NCBI GenBank assembly: GCA_007131405.1
Contig: SLQR01000024.1
Span: 1 to 50,180 of the forward strand
DNA from: Candidatus Izemoplasma sp.
GTDB lineage: Bacteria; Bacillota_I; Bacilli_A; Izemoplasmatales; Izemoplasmataceae
Length of the DNA: 50,180 nt
Direction of reading: 5' to 3'
The notes under the pieces are model-generated. The model did no database searches and was not told where the DNA came from. It saw nothing but the letters and a program-made list of their open reading frames with translations. This document shows positions 19,801 through 29,295 of the stretch, piece by piece. The position numbers and the translations under genes are program-made. Each line of letters begins with the position of its first letter. Positions within the stretch are counted from its first letter, which is position 1.

Positions 19801-20259
19801 TCGTGCAAGAAAATCATTGATTTCAATCTCTTCGCCTACGGTGTAGGTTTTAATCGCTTTTTTGTAGCTATCAAGTGGCATCATATGTTTGACATACCCT
19901 GTTGGGTGTGTCACTAATACGTCGGTTTGGTTATGCAGAATATGTTGAATCGTGTGTAACCGTTCAAACTTTAAGTCTTCACTCATGGCAAGCATTTCGG
20001 TCGTGATAAATTCATCTTGAGGAAAAAAGTTTACTTTATCGGTGATGTCTGACAAACGATCATACAGTTTTTGCGCATGATAAAGGTTATGATGAACAAC
20101 AACAATTGGTCTATTTGTCATTGTTTTAATCATATCAATAAGCACAACATTGAGCTCATCAAAGGTGTCGGTAAGCTCAACTTGACGGTTCGCTTCAAGT
20201 TGCTTTTTCAACGTTTGATAAAAGTCTGATTGGTTTAAAAAGGACTGGAGTGGTTTCAT
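16810..20259 (-). CDS. mfd: Transcription-repair coupling factor
   Basis: A 1149-residue DNA translocase that removes stalled RNA polymerase at lesions and recruits UvrA. The order is standard: UvrB-like N-terminal module, RNA polymerase-interaction domain (about 480-550, LEKGDYIVHYDHGIGRF), RecG-like motor with Walker A GDVGYGKT from residue 631, DEEQRFGVEHKEK, SATPIPRTLQ, GRVGRSDR and a TRG motif region (SGYKIAMRDLAIRGAGDILG), then the C-terminal domain. Length is normal. In Bacillus, mfd lies to the right of the origin near pth; here pth-mfd lies on the left arm, behind jag. It has its own leader hairpin and terminators on both sides. Confidence 0.97.
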   Translation of the reverse strand: MKPLQSFLNQSDFYQTLKKQLEANRQVELTDTFDELNVVLIDMIKTMTNRPIVVVHHNLYHAQKLYDRLSDITDKVNFFPQDEFITTEMLAMSEDLKFERLHTIQHILHNQTDVLVTHPTGYVKHMMPLDSYKKAIKTYTVGEEIEINDFLARLIHFGYKRVDTVEAIGEFSHRGSIVDLFLTDREHPIRIDFFDTEIDTIRTVNINTQRSINKIDAFTIFPRTEFFYDQDNYQTIEKNVQTTLQKEAIDGDIKKRVLDELERIKHYDSQDQLSRYMRFMDKKLETISDYFSDPIVVMIQEDKINSSYQSMVNDLTDWTMELDCYPKMGFDFIRDINHIYAHKKVVFHTLETSRNIKGVLPVRAKQTPFYENNFHQLFNDLKKYDHYTTVIIALKDEKRLKELQERLDDIVETKRIGEQDTPFEKRINLLHKDTPLSFEWFDTNVIVLNDKAIYKETDKQPRKYKSVFKESKKISHVKQLEKGDYIVHYDHGIGRFIDIITMELSNRINDYIVIQYKGEDTLYIPVENIHLIQKYEAHEGVSPRLNKLGSPEWAKTKIRVRKKAKDIADNLIKLYAARENVKGFQFSEDNDLYDQFEADFLFEETEDQLKAIHDVKADMESERPMDRLICGDVGYGKTEVALRAAFKATLDNKQVAYLAPTTVLSRQHFITFKNRLEKHGVNVALMNRFVTPAVIKRNLKLLKEGKIDIILGTHRILSKDVEFKDLGLLIIDEEQRFGVEHKEKIKQIKTHVDVISLSATPIPRTLQMAITGVKQMSLLETPPKNRLPVQTYVLQRNDHVIKDAIERELARQGQIFYLYNRVDSIERIQIELERLVPDARIVYAHGKMSRLRLEKVMEDFLDHKFDVLVSTTIIETGIDIPNANTLVIHDADQLGLSQLYQIRGRVGRSDRIAYSYLMYQKNKVLSEEAVKRLQVIKEFTELGSGYKIAMRDLAIRGAGDILGTEQSGFIDSVGIDLFLAMIKEEIDKRKGKVVQDIETLDKNKQAVKIDVDKTIESNYIESDDVKLEMHKRISKLASSNELILLKEELEDRFGHVPDNLNTYMLEKLYENLAIEKNIESVFNKPQTIQVIFSKKQSSEVNGERLFMHINEMSAYIHLAYKKEKLSIRIEKHKVDKHFLVYLIDILELL

Positions 20260-20279
20260 TGTTCACCTCACGCACTATG

Positions 20280-20307
20280 GGCGAACACCCAAAACAGGGG
20301 GTTCGCC
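20280..20307 (-). promoter_or_regulatory. Strong hairpin in the mfd leader
   Basis: Minus strand GGCGAAC(C)CCC-TGTTTT-GGG(T)GTTCGCC: 7 bp, one mismatch, 3 bp. It ends about 20 bases before the mfd start and just before its GAGGTG ribosome site. No T run follows. It may control translation or RNA stability, or be the remnant of an operator. Confidence 0.45.
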
Positions 20308-20344
20308 TAATGATTATTTATTGTACCATATATTTATATTTTGC

Positions 20345-20371
20345 GATAAAAAAACCCTTTAAAAAGGGTTT
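20345..20371 (-). terminator. Terminator of the rpmH-pth operon
   Basis: Stem AAACCCTT/AAGGGTTT with a 4-base loop, followed on the minus strand by seven or more T, directly after the pth stop. Confidence 0.85.
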
Positions 20372-20918
20372 AGTTATAGTAATTCATCAACGCATTAAAG
20401 GCTTCATCTTGAGTAAAGCGTTCAATGATATCAACGGTTTTTGTAATGGCTTCTTTTACAGCTGGTATTTCATCTTTTTTAAACTTACTTAAGACATAAT
20501 CTTTTGTGTCCATATGCAGGTGTTGATCAATTCCAAATTTTACGCGTCTAAACGATTCAGATTGAATGCTACTGATGATTGATTTAAGTCCATTATGCCC
20601 TCCTGCACTTCCTTGGTAACGAAGACGGAGCTTAGCAATGGGTAAATCAAGATCATCATGGATAATAAGCACGGCACTCGGATCAAGATTAAAATAACTC
20701 ATCGCTGCTTGAACACTGATGCCTGATAGATTCATGTAGGTTTGTGGCTTAAGCAAAATAAAGTTTGCCGTTTTGACAAAGTCTGCCTTAAATTTTTTCT
20801 CGTATTTAAACTTAAGTTTATGCTTCTCCGCAAAAGCATCAAGACAGATAAAACCGATGTTATGTTTGGTGTCACGGTATTTGCGTCCTGGGTTCCCAAG
20901 CCCAACAATAAGTTTCAT
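20370..20918 (-). CDS. pth: Peptidyl-tRNA hydrolase
   Basis: This 182-residue enzyme recycles peptidyl-tRNA dropped from ribosomes. Conserved motifs are GLGNPGRKYRDTKHNIGF (N and catalytic His20), KPQTYMNLSG, IIHDDLDLP with the catalytic Asp, and GGHNGLKSI. Its start directly abuts the jag stop, so it is coupled to the rnpA-yidC-jag run and ends at a strong terminator. Confidence 0.97.
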   Translation of the reverse strand: MKLIVGLGNPGRKYRDTKHNIGFICLDAFAEKHKLKFKYEKKFKADFVKTANFILLKPQTYMNLSGISVQAAMSYFNLDPSAVLIIHDDLDLPIAKLRLRYQGSAGGHNGLKSIISSIQSESFRRVKFGIDQHLHMDTKDYVLSKFKKDEIPAVKEAITKTVDIIERFTQDEAFNALMNYYN

Positions 20919-21533
20919 TTATCGTTTTTTCGGTTTAATCACTAAGTAGCGATCTGGTTTTTCACCTTCGGATGAAGTGACAACGTCACGCCATTCAGAA
21001 AGTTTTGTATGAATAATACGACGCTCGTAGGCATTCATTGGACTCAACTTAACCGGCACTCTTGTTTTGGCAACTTCTTTAGCCGTTTTGGTGGCTAGAA
21101 TTTCGAGTTGCTTTTTACGGTTTGCTTTATACCCACCAATATCAACAAGCACCATAACGTGCTCATCCGTAAAAACATTAATTAGGTTACGAATAAAAAA
21201 CTGTATACCCTCTAAGGTTTTTCCGTTCTTCCCAATTAAAACAGGGTTTTCATCGGTATCAATGGTGTAAGCAATTTCTTTATCTGATGGCTGATCAACA
21301 TTAATGGTCGCTTCAACTTCCATGTTTTCAAACATTGCCTCGAGTGTTTTTAACCCAAGTTGCGCCACATCAACATCGAGTGTTGCTTCAACATTATACG
21401 TTTTTTTAAGGCCGAGTAATGTCTTTTTTTCTTCAACATCAAAATGAATGTATGGTTCCGCTACGCGAAATTTATTAACCGCGAGTTGTTTTGCTTCTTC
21501 TAAGGTCTTTGTTTCAAAAGAAAGTTTTTTCAT
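20919..21533 (-). CDS. jag: RNA-binding protein Jag/KhpB
   Basis: A 204-residue protein with the three-part Jag layout: N-terminal Jag domain (1-50, SFETKTLEEAKQLAVNKF), KH domain with GKNGKTLEGIQFFIRNLIN, and C-terminal R3H domain (MNAYERRIIHTKLSEW). KhpB proteins bind RNA, often with KhpA, and influence division and cell-wall growth in Gram-positives. The position directly behind yidC is conserved across Bacillota. Confidence 0.94.
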   Translation of the reverse strand: MKKLSFETKTLEEAKQLAVNKFRVAEPYIHFDVEEKKTLLGLKKTYNVEATLDVDVAQLGLKTLEAMFENMEVEATINVDQPSDKEIAYTIDTDENPVLIGKNGKTLEGIQFFIRNLINVFTDEHVMVLVDIGGYKANRKKQLEILATKTAKEVAKTRVPVKLSPMNAYERRIIHTKLSEWRDVVTSSEGEKPDRYLVIKPKKR

Positions 21534-21544
21534 TCATATCACCC

Positions 21545-22420
21545 TTAAATTGTTTTTTTACGTTCTTCAAGACGAGCAACGGTTTGTTTTCGGTTGATAT
21601 AGGTTTGTAAGAACTGGAATAAGTTCCCAATTATCCAATAGAATGCAATCCCCAAGTTTGTAAAGGCAATTGCAGTTAGCATAAACACCATGAAGTAGGA
21701 CATGTATTTCATTGTCTTTTCTGATTGAGCCTGTTGAGCAGTACGGTACTTTTTGTTTTGTAATTGCTCTGGCTTTTTCATAGCATAACGTTGATAGAAA
21801 TACATCGTTAGTCCAACAATAAGTGCAAGTGCAATAAAGGTCCAGTTATGCCCTAAATTAGCGGGACTATACCATGGCGGTAATGGTTCCTCAGCAAAGT
21901 TAAACCATAAGAAGTTAAAATTCAGATTCTCGGTAAAACGGTCGGTTAGTGGGATACGGCGAACAGTTTGATACATCGCTATAAAGATAGGCATTTGTAA
22001 AAGTGGTAATAAACAGCCGAACGGATTAATTCCGTACTCTTTATAGATCGCCATCATCTCTTGTTGTTGTGCGCGTTGACTTGCAGGATCGGTTTTACCA
22101 CGGTACTTTTCTTGTAATTGAGCAATGTCCGGTTGAGCCATTGTCATATTAGCACTCATCGCATTGCTCTTTGAGTAAATTGGCCACCCAAGCACACGAA
22201 TTAAAACCGTAATGGTAATTAATCCTACGACATAATATCCGCCAGCAGCACTACTAACAATAAAAATTAAGTTGGCAATTTGACTAACAATCCATTGTAC
22301 CCAACCAAATCCACCTTCCGTGTCAAGTGATGATGTATAATGGTCCGTGTTACACCCTGAAAGCGTAACAACCAAAAACAATACAACAACTAATAATAAA
22401 ATTTTCGTTTTATTTTTCAT
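21545..22420 (-). CDS. yidC: Membrane protein insertase YidC/OxaA1 (SpoIIIJ type)
   Basis: This 291-residue lipoprotein inserts membrane proteins alone or with Sec. It has a lipoprotein signal (LVVTLSGC, Cys23). The conserved groove Arg is in LIRVLGWP (R75). The amphipathic hairpin SQRAQQQEMMAIYKEYGINPFGCLLPLLQMPIFIAMY and three further membrane segments match the Gram-positive form. The C-terminal tail is basic (RKQTVARLEERKK), as expected for ribosome contact. The start overlaps the rnpA stop by 4 bases. Confidence 0.97.
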   Translation of the reverse strand: MKNKTKILLLVVVLFLVVTLSGCNTDHYTSSLDTEGGFGWVQWIVSQIANLIFIVSSAAGGYYVVGLITITVLIRVLGWPIYSKSNAMSANMTMAQPDIAQLQEKYRGKTDPASQRAQQQEMMAIYKEYGINPFGCLLPLLQMPIFIAMYQTVRRIPLTDRFTENLNFNFLWFNFAEEPLPPWYSPANLGHNWTFIALALIVGLTMYFYQRYAMKKPEQLQNKKYRTAQQAQSEKTMKYMSYFMVFMLTAIAFTNLGIAFYWIIGNLFQFLQTYINRKQTVARLEERKKTI

Positions 22421-22758
22421 TTTTTCACCTCGATAATTTTTGATTTCTCTAAAGTGTTTCTTAATACATCCTGTAACTCATTAAAGGATAGCTTTTTGGC
22501 GTCGTCGTGTATAACAACAAAGAAATCATCAGTAGTCGAAATCGGTAATTTCGAAACAATCATTCGAATACGTCTTTTCATTTTATTGCGTTCAACAGCG
22601 TTACCATAACGTTTTGGAACGCTAATCGCAAAATGAAAATGACGTGCATCATGGTTTTTTCGTTTAAAAATCTTCAAATAATTGTTTCGGACTACTGATC
22701 GTGCTTTCATGACCGCTTCAATGTCTGCGGTCTTTTTAATACGGTACGCTTTCTTCAA
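22417..22758 (-). CDS. rnpA: Ribonuclease P protein component
   Basis: This basic protein subunit of RNase P processes tRNA 5' ends. It shows the N-terminal KAYRIKKTADIEAVM and the RNR-like AVERNKMKRRIRMIV motif. I place the start at TTG 22758, giving 113 residues beginning MKKAYRIKK. AAAGGAG lies 9 bases before this TTG, while an upstream in-frame TTG at 22767 directly abuts it. The gene is separated from rpmH by a terminator and overlaps yidC by ATGA. Confidence 0.93.
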   Translation of the reverse strand: MKKAYRIKKTADIEAVMKARSVVRNNYLKIFKRKNHDARHFHFAISVPKRYGNAVERNKMKRRIRMIVSKLPISTTDDFFVVIHDDAKKLSFNELQDVLRNTLEKSKIIEVKK

Positions 22759-22781
22759 CTCGAACAACTCCTTTAATCAAT

Positions 22782-22818
22782 AAAAAACACCTAAAAAAGT
22801 ATCTTTTTCAGGTGTTTA
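22782..22818 (-). terminator. Terminator/attenuator between rpmH and rnpA
   Basis: Minus strand stem AAACACCT...AGGTGTTT extended by an A-rich/T-rich inner stem, followed by TTTTTTATT. No promoter is evident between it and rnpA, so it probably trims the abundant rpmH message while letting some polymerase through. Confidence 0.8.
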
Positions 22819-22843
22819 CAGGTTTATAAAAGATATGGTTTAG

Positions 22844-22978
22844 TTAAGCTGTTAGTTGTTTACGTCCTTTTTTACGTCTTTTCGCGATTATTCTTCTTCC
22901 ATCTGGTGATGACATACGTTCGCGGAATCCGTGTTTCTTTGCGCGTTTGCGTGCGTTTGGTTGATATGTTCTTTTCAT
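22844..22978 (-). CDS. rpmH: 50S ribosomal protein L34
   Basis: A short gene, read by hand, of 44 residues starting [20 protein letters not shown] and ending [10 protein letters not shown]. It is the classic L34 sequence and length. A strong AGGAGG site lies 8 bases before the ATG. It is the first gene leftward from the origin and has a consensus promoter. Confidence 0.98.
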   Translation of the reverse strand: MKRTYQPNARKRAKKHGFRERMSSPDGRRIIAKRRKKGRKQLTA

Positions 22979-23021
22979 GATCAACACCTCCTAATTCATT
23001 TGTGAAAAACCATGCTACACA

Positions 23022-23050
23022 ATTATATATAATTTCTTATAAAGTGTCAA
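23022..23050 (-). promoter_or_regulatory. rpmH promoter
   Basis: Minus strand TTGACA, 17 bases, TATAAT: a full consensus promoter firing away from the origin into rpmH-rnpA-yidC-jag-pth. Confidence 0.92.
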
Positions 23051-23089
23051 CAGCAATCACTTGAAAAATTACATTGTAAAATTTATAAA

Positions 23090-23347
23090 CTACTTTTCCA
23101 CACTAAATAATCGCATAAGTAGACTATTTCGACATTTTGGAATGTGGAAATGTCGAAATGTGGAAACAGCCTAAATGTGGAAATGTCGAATTCCTAGGAA
23201 ATCCCCCTATAAAGCATTTTCCTACCGTTCTTATCCACATAGTGGTAAAGTGGGTATAAAAAGTTATCCACATTTTATGTCGATAAATATTTGTTTTTTT
23301 TACTTATTTTCTATGCTAAACTTGAAATGTAAATTGGGGTGATAGAC
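23090..23347. other. Chromosomal replication origin, left part (rpmH-dnaA spacer)
   Basis: Two perfect DnaA boxes TTATCCACA at 23231-23239 and 23264-23272, and one TTTTCCACA at 23094-23102. Three TGTGGAAA elements occur in 23143-23184. Between them is a set of TGTCGAA repeats (listed separately). To the right, 23283-23320 is very T/A-rich and could be the unwinding region. Placement between rpmH and dnaA, divergently transcribed, is the classic Bacillota oriC. Confidence 0.9.
23126..23192. repeat. TGTCGAA/TGTGGAAA repeat array in oriC
   Basis: A perfect 12-bp inverted repeat ATTTCGACATTT (23126-23137) / AAATGTCGAAAT (23148-23159) with a 10-bp spacer. The 17-base unit AATGTGGAAATGTCGAA occurs at 23141-23157 and again at 23174-23190, 33 bp apart, which is close to three helical turns. 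Confidence 0.85.
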
Positions 23348-24721
23348 ATGCAAGAACATCTAGATATTTGGCATGAAATTAAATCGCAACTCTCCGTTGC
23401 ATTCGAAGAACAGTCTTACAAAGAGACATTAGAGTCTATTGACTCGATTTTTAAGGTTAAAAATAACTACGTCTTTTTAATCGTTGAAAATGAGTTTGTC
23501 AAAAAACGTATCGAAATGCTATATCTTAAGAAAATGAACCGTATGCTCGAAAATTACGTAAGCGAGCCATATCAGTATCGTTTAGTTACGCAAGATCAAG
23601 CTGAAAAAGAGCTTAGTGATCAAAAAAAATACTCTCCCGCCTTGCCAGAGGAGCAATTTGGGCAGGAGATTTTTAACACGAATTTAAACCTTAGTTATAC
23701 TTTTGATAACTTTGTGGTTGGAAATTCCAATCGTTTAGCTTACACATCGGCGATTAAAGTTGCCGATCAACCTGGTGTTGTTGCCAACCCTCTTTATATC
23801 TTTGGGGATGTTGGATTAGGAAAAACACACTTAATGCAATGTGTTGGTAACTATATATTAGAAAGCGACATTAATAAAAAGGTTCTTTATATTAAGGCTG
23901 ACCAATTCGTTGAGGAATACGTTCGTTTAGCAAGTAAAAAGAAATTTGATGAATTCCATGATCAATTTAAAGAAATTGATGTTTTGTTGGTGGATGATAT
24001 TCAATTTCTCGCTAAAAAAGAGAAATCACAACAAGAATTTTTTAAGTTGTTTGAACTCCTTTTTAATCAACAAAAACAAATTGTTATCACGTCTGACCGC
24101 AGCGCAAGTGATTTAAAAGATATTATGTCCCGTTTAACTTCGCGTTTCTTATGGGGTGTTACCGTTGACATTAACCGTCCAGAGTTAGATCACCGTATAA
24201 AAATTCTTGAGAAAAAAATGATGGCGGAAACCAGTGAAAAAGATTTGATTCCTCATAAAGTCATTGAATACATTGCCAGTGTTTTCGACAACAATGTCCG
24301 CGAGCTTGAAGGTGCATTAAAACGCGTTCTCTTCTATTGTACGGCATTTGGATACGACTTTACGGTAAAGAATGCAGAAATTGCATTAGAAAGTCTCGTG
24401 AAACCAAAACGTGATCATAAAGACTTTGTGAAATCAAAAATTAATAACGTGTTAAGCATCGTAAGTGATTACTATAATATCTCAACAAGTGACTTAGTTT
24501 CGAAGAAAAGAACACGAAATTTCTTATACCCTAGACAAGTCTCTATGTACCTGATAAAGACGATATACGACCTTCCATACAAAAAAATAGGTAGTTATTT
24601 TAGCAACCGTGACCACTCGACAGTTATGCATTCCGTTGAAAAAATAACCAACGACATGATCGTCGATAAGAACATAAAAATCGATGTGGAGAAATTGTCG
24701 ATTAAATGTGGAGAAAATTGA
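23348..24721 (+). CDS. dnaA: Chromosomal replication initiator DnaA
   Basis: This 457-residue AAA+ initiator binds DnaA boxes and melts the origin. Domain I is at about 1-80 and a short linker at 81-112. AAA+ Walker A GDVGLGKT is at 153-160 (usually GGVGLGKT), Walker B LLVDDIQFL at about 213-221, and RLTSRFLWG follows. Domain IV ends with the DNA-contact motif DHSTVMHSVEKI. The ATG at 23348 has GGGGTGAT 7 bases upstream; an in-frame GTG at 23339 overlaps that ribosome site. It is the first gene of the right arm. DnaA boxes upstream suggest autoregulation. Confidence 0.98.
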   Translation: MQEHLDIWHEIKSQLSVAFEEQSYKETLESIDSIFKVKNNYVFLIVENEFVKKRIEMLYLKKMNRMLENYVSEPYQYRLVTQDQAEKELSDQKKYSPALPEEQFGQEIFNTNLNLSYTFDNFVVGNSNRLAYTSAIKVADQPGVVANPLYIFGDVGLGKTHLMQCVGNYILESDINKKVLYIKADQFVEEYVRLASKKKFDEFHDQFKEIDVLLVDDIQFLAKKEKSQQEFFKLFELLFNQQKQIVITSDRSASDLKDIMSRLTSRFLWGVTVDINRPELDHRIKILEKKMMAETSEKDLIPHKVIEYIASVFDNNVRELEGALKRVLFYCTAFGYDFTVKNAEIALESLVKPKRDHKDFVKSKINNVLSIVSDYYNISTSDLVSKKRTRNFLYPRQVSMYLIKTIYDLPYKKIGSYFSNRDHSTVMHSVEKITNDMIVDKNIKIDVEKLSIKCGEN

Positions 24722-24793
24722 AAATAAATACACGATTTTTCGCTAATTTATGGTATAATTAAGTAGATAAATAAAATAATCCACATATCCACA
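24685..24793. other. Second DnaA-box cluster (dnaA 3' end and dnaA-dnaN spacer)
   Basis: Four near-match boxes: TGTGGAGAA at 24685-24693 and 24707-24715 (inside dnaA), TAATCCACA at 24777-24785, and ATATCCACA at 24785-24793. Each differs by one base from TTATCCACA or its complement. With the rpmH-dnaA cluster this gives a bipartite layout like the Bacillus origin. Confidence 0.65.
24751..24759 (+). promoter_or_regulatory. Extended -10 promoter candidate for dnaN
   Basis: TGGTATAAT is an extended -10 without a clear -35, about 88 bases before the dnaN start. Confidence 0.45.
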
Positions 24794-24846
24794 CGACACT
24801 TATAATAATAACTTAAAAACATAATAATTATTTAAGAGGTGATTGA

Positions 24847-25971
24847 ATGCGTTTTGAAATGAATAAAGATAAATTGCTTTACAACTTGATTGTTGCGCAA
24901 AAAGCGTTATCGAACAAAACACCAAATCCAGCGCTTCAAGGAATAAAACTTGATGTTTCTAAAGATCACATTATGATGACAACAAGTAATTCAGATATCT
25001 CAATTAACATTAAACTCGAAGATGCTAGTTTAAATGTTGAAGAAGAAGGATCTGTATTAATTCCTGGTAAATACTTCATTGAAATTGTTCGTAAACTTGA
25101 TGGTCAAAATGTTCAAATGTCTTATGTTGATGATAGTTTGCTTCGAATCGAAGCAGATCATTCAGACATTACGTTAAATGTTCTTGAACTTGATGATTAT
25201 CCAAACATTGTCTTTAAAGAAAAGGACGACTTCATTAAAGTAAATGTGCGAACGTTAAAAACAATCATTCGACAAACAGCTTTTTCAACATCAACCATAG
25301 AAAACCGTCCGATTTTAACCGGAGTGAGTTTTAAGATTGATGGGAAGTCACTGACGAGTGTGGCGACGGACTCTTACCGTTTAAGCCAAAAAACAATTGA
25401 GCTCGAAGAGTCGTATGATAAAATGCAGGTGATTATTCCTGGTAAAAGTTTAGAAGAATTGATGAAGATTCTTGAAAACAATCAAGATCATGTAGAAGTT
25501 CATTTCGATCAATCCCGTGTTTTATTTAAATACAACAACGTGTTATTCTTATCACGCTTACTTGAGGGGAACTACCCAGAAACATCAAAACTTATTCCAC
25601 AAGAGTTCCCAGTTAAAATCAAGTTCAATAAAGAATCACTCTTAACAGCGATTGAGCGAGCAAGTTTACTTTCAAGCAAAGACGGACACAATGCGATTGT
25701 TAAATTAAACCTCCGTCAGGACGACACCGTCGAAATTTCATCTAATTCACCAGAAATCGGACGTGTGCTTGAAGAAGTTTACCCAGTCGATGAAGTTGTC
25801 GGATCACCGATTAAGATTGCGTTCAGCTCAAAATACATCCTTGAAGCATTGAAAATATTTGCATCAAGTGAAGTAATTATTAGCTTTACTGGTGAAATAA
25901 GACCATTCATTATTACCGGTGAATATGATGAAAATATGCTGCAATTAATTCTTCCAGTAAAAACAGATTAA
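24847..25971 (+). CDS. dnaN: DNA polymerase III beta sliding clamp
   Basis: A 374-residue clamp subunit that forms a ring dimer and tethers the replicative polymerase. It spans three repeated clamp domains. Typical stretches are NPALQGIKLDV, RPILTGVSFKIDG, ATDSYRLSQ and the conserved C-terminus MLQLILPVKTD. GAGGTGATTGA precedes the ATG. It is followed by a strong terminator, so the next gene needs its own promoter. Confidence 0.98.
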   Translation: MRFEMNKDKLLYNLIVAQKALSNKTPNPALQGIKLDVSKDHIMMTTSNSDISINIKLEDASLNVEEEGSVLIPGKYFIEIVRKLDGQNVQMSYVDDSLLRIEADHSDITLNVLELDDYPNIVFKEKDDFIKVNVRTLKTIIRQTAFSTSTIENRPILTGVSFKIDGKSLTSVATDSYRLSQKTIELEESYDKMQVIIPGKSLEELMKILENNQDHVEVHFDQSRVLFKYNNVLFLSRLLEGNYPETSKLIPQEFPVKIKFNKESLLTAIERASLLSSKDGHNAIVKLNLRQDDTVEISSNSPEIGRVLEEVYPVDEVVGSPIKIAFSSKYILEALKIFASSEVIISFTGEIRPFIITGEYDENMLQLILPVKTD

Positions 25972-25982
25972 ATAAACCGTTT

Positions 25983-26009
25983 AAAGGGCTCGTTTGAGCC
26001 CTTTTTTTT
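25983..26009 (+). terminator. Terminator of dnaN
   Basis: Stem AAAGGGCTC/GAGCCCTTT, loop GTTT, then a run of T. Confidence 0.92.
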
Positions 26010-26021
26010 AACCCAATAAAC

Positions 26022-26050
26022 TTGTTTAATCTTAACATATATTATATAAT
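26022..26050 (+). promoter_or_regulatory. Promoter of yaaA-recF-gyrB-gyrA
   Basis: TTGTTT, 17-base spacer, perfect TATAAT ending at 26050. The ATG that begins the longer yaaA frame follows immediately, so that ATG cannot be the translation start if this promoter is used. Confidence 0.85.
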
Positions 26051-26086
26051 ATGTATAAGTACTATATATATGAAAGAGTTGGTTTG

Positions 26087-26295
26087 ATGCAAACAATAAC
26101 CATTACGACCGAGTACATCACACTCGGACAATTTCTTAAATTTACGAACTTAGCAATGAGTGGTGGCGAAATCAAAGCGATACTAGAAACACGTTCAATT
26201 AAGGTAGACGGCGAACCGGAAAACCGTCGTGGTCGCAAACTGTATCCTGACATGATTGTCGAGATTGAAGACGCCGGCCGTTTTCAAATTAATCG

Positions 26296-26299
<4 letters not shown>
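26087..26299 (+). CDS. yaaA: S4-domain RNA-binding protein YaaA
   Basis: A 70-residue single S4 domain (ITLGQFLKFTNLAMSGGEIKAIL then VDGEPENRRGRKLYPDMIVEIE), the normal YaaA size. Its dnaN-yaaA-recF position is conserved in Bacillota. I start it at ATG 26087 because the longer frame begins right at the promoter -10. The ribosome site before 26087 is modest (GAAAGAG). The stop overlaps recF by ATGA. Its RNA target is unknown; the B. subtilis relative has been linked to ribosome assembly. Confidence 0.93.
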
Positions 26300-29284
<2,985 letters not shown>

Positions 29285-29295
29285 GAGAGCGATTT

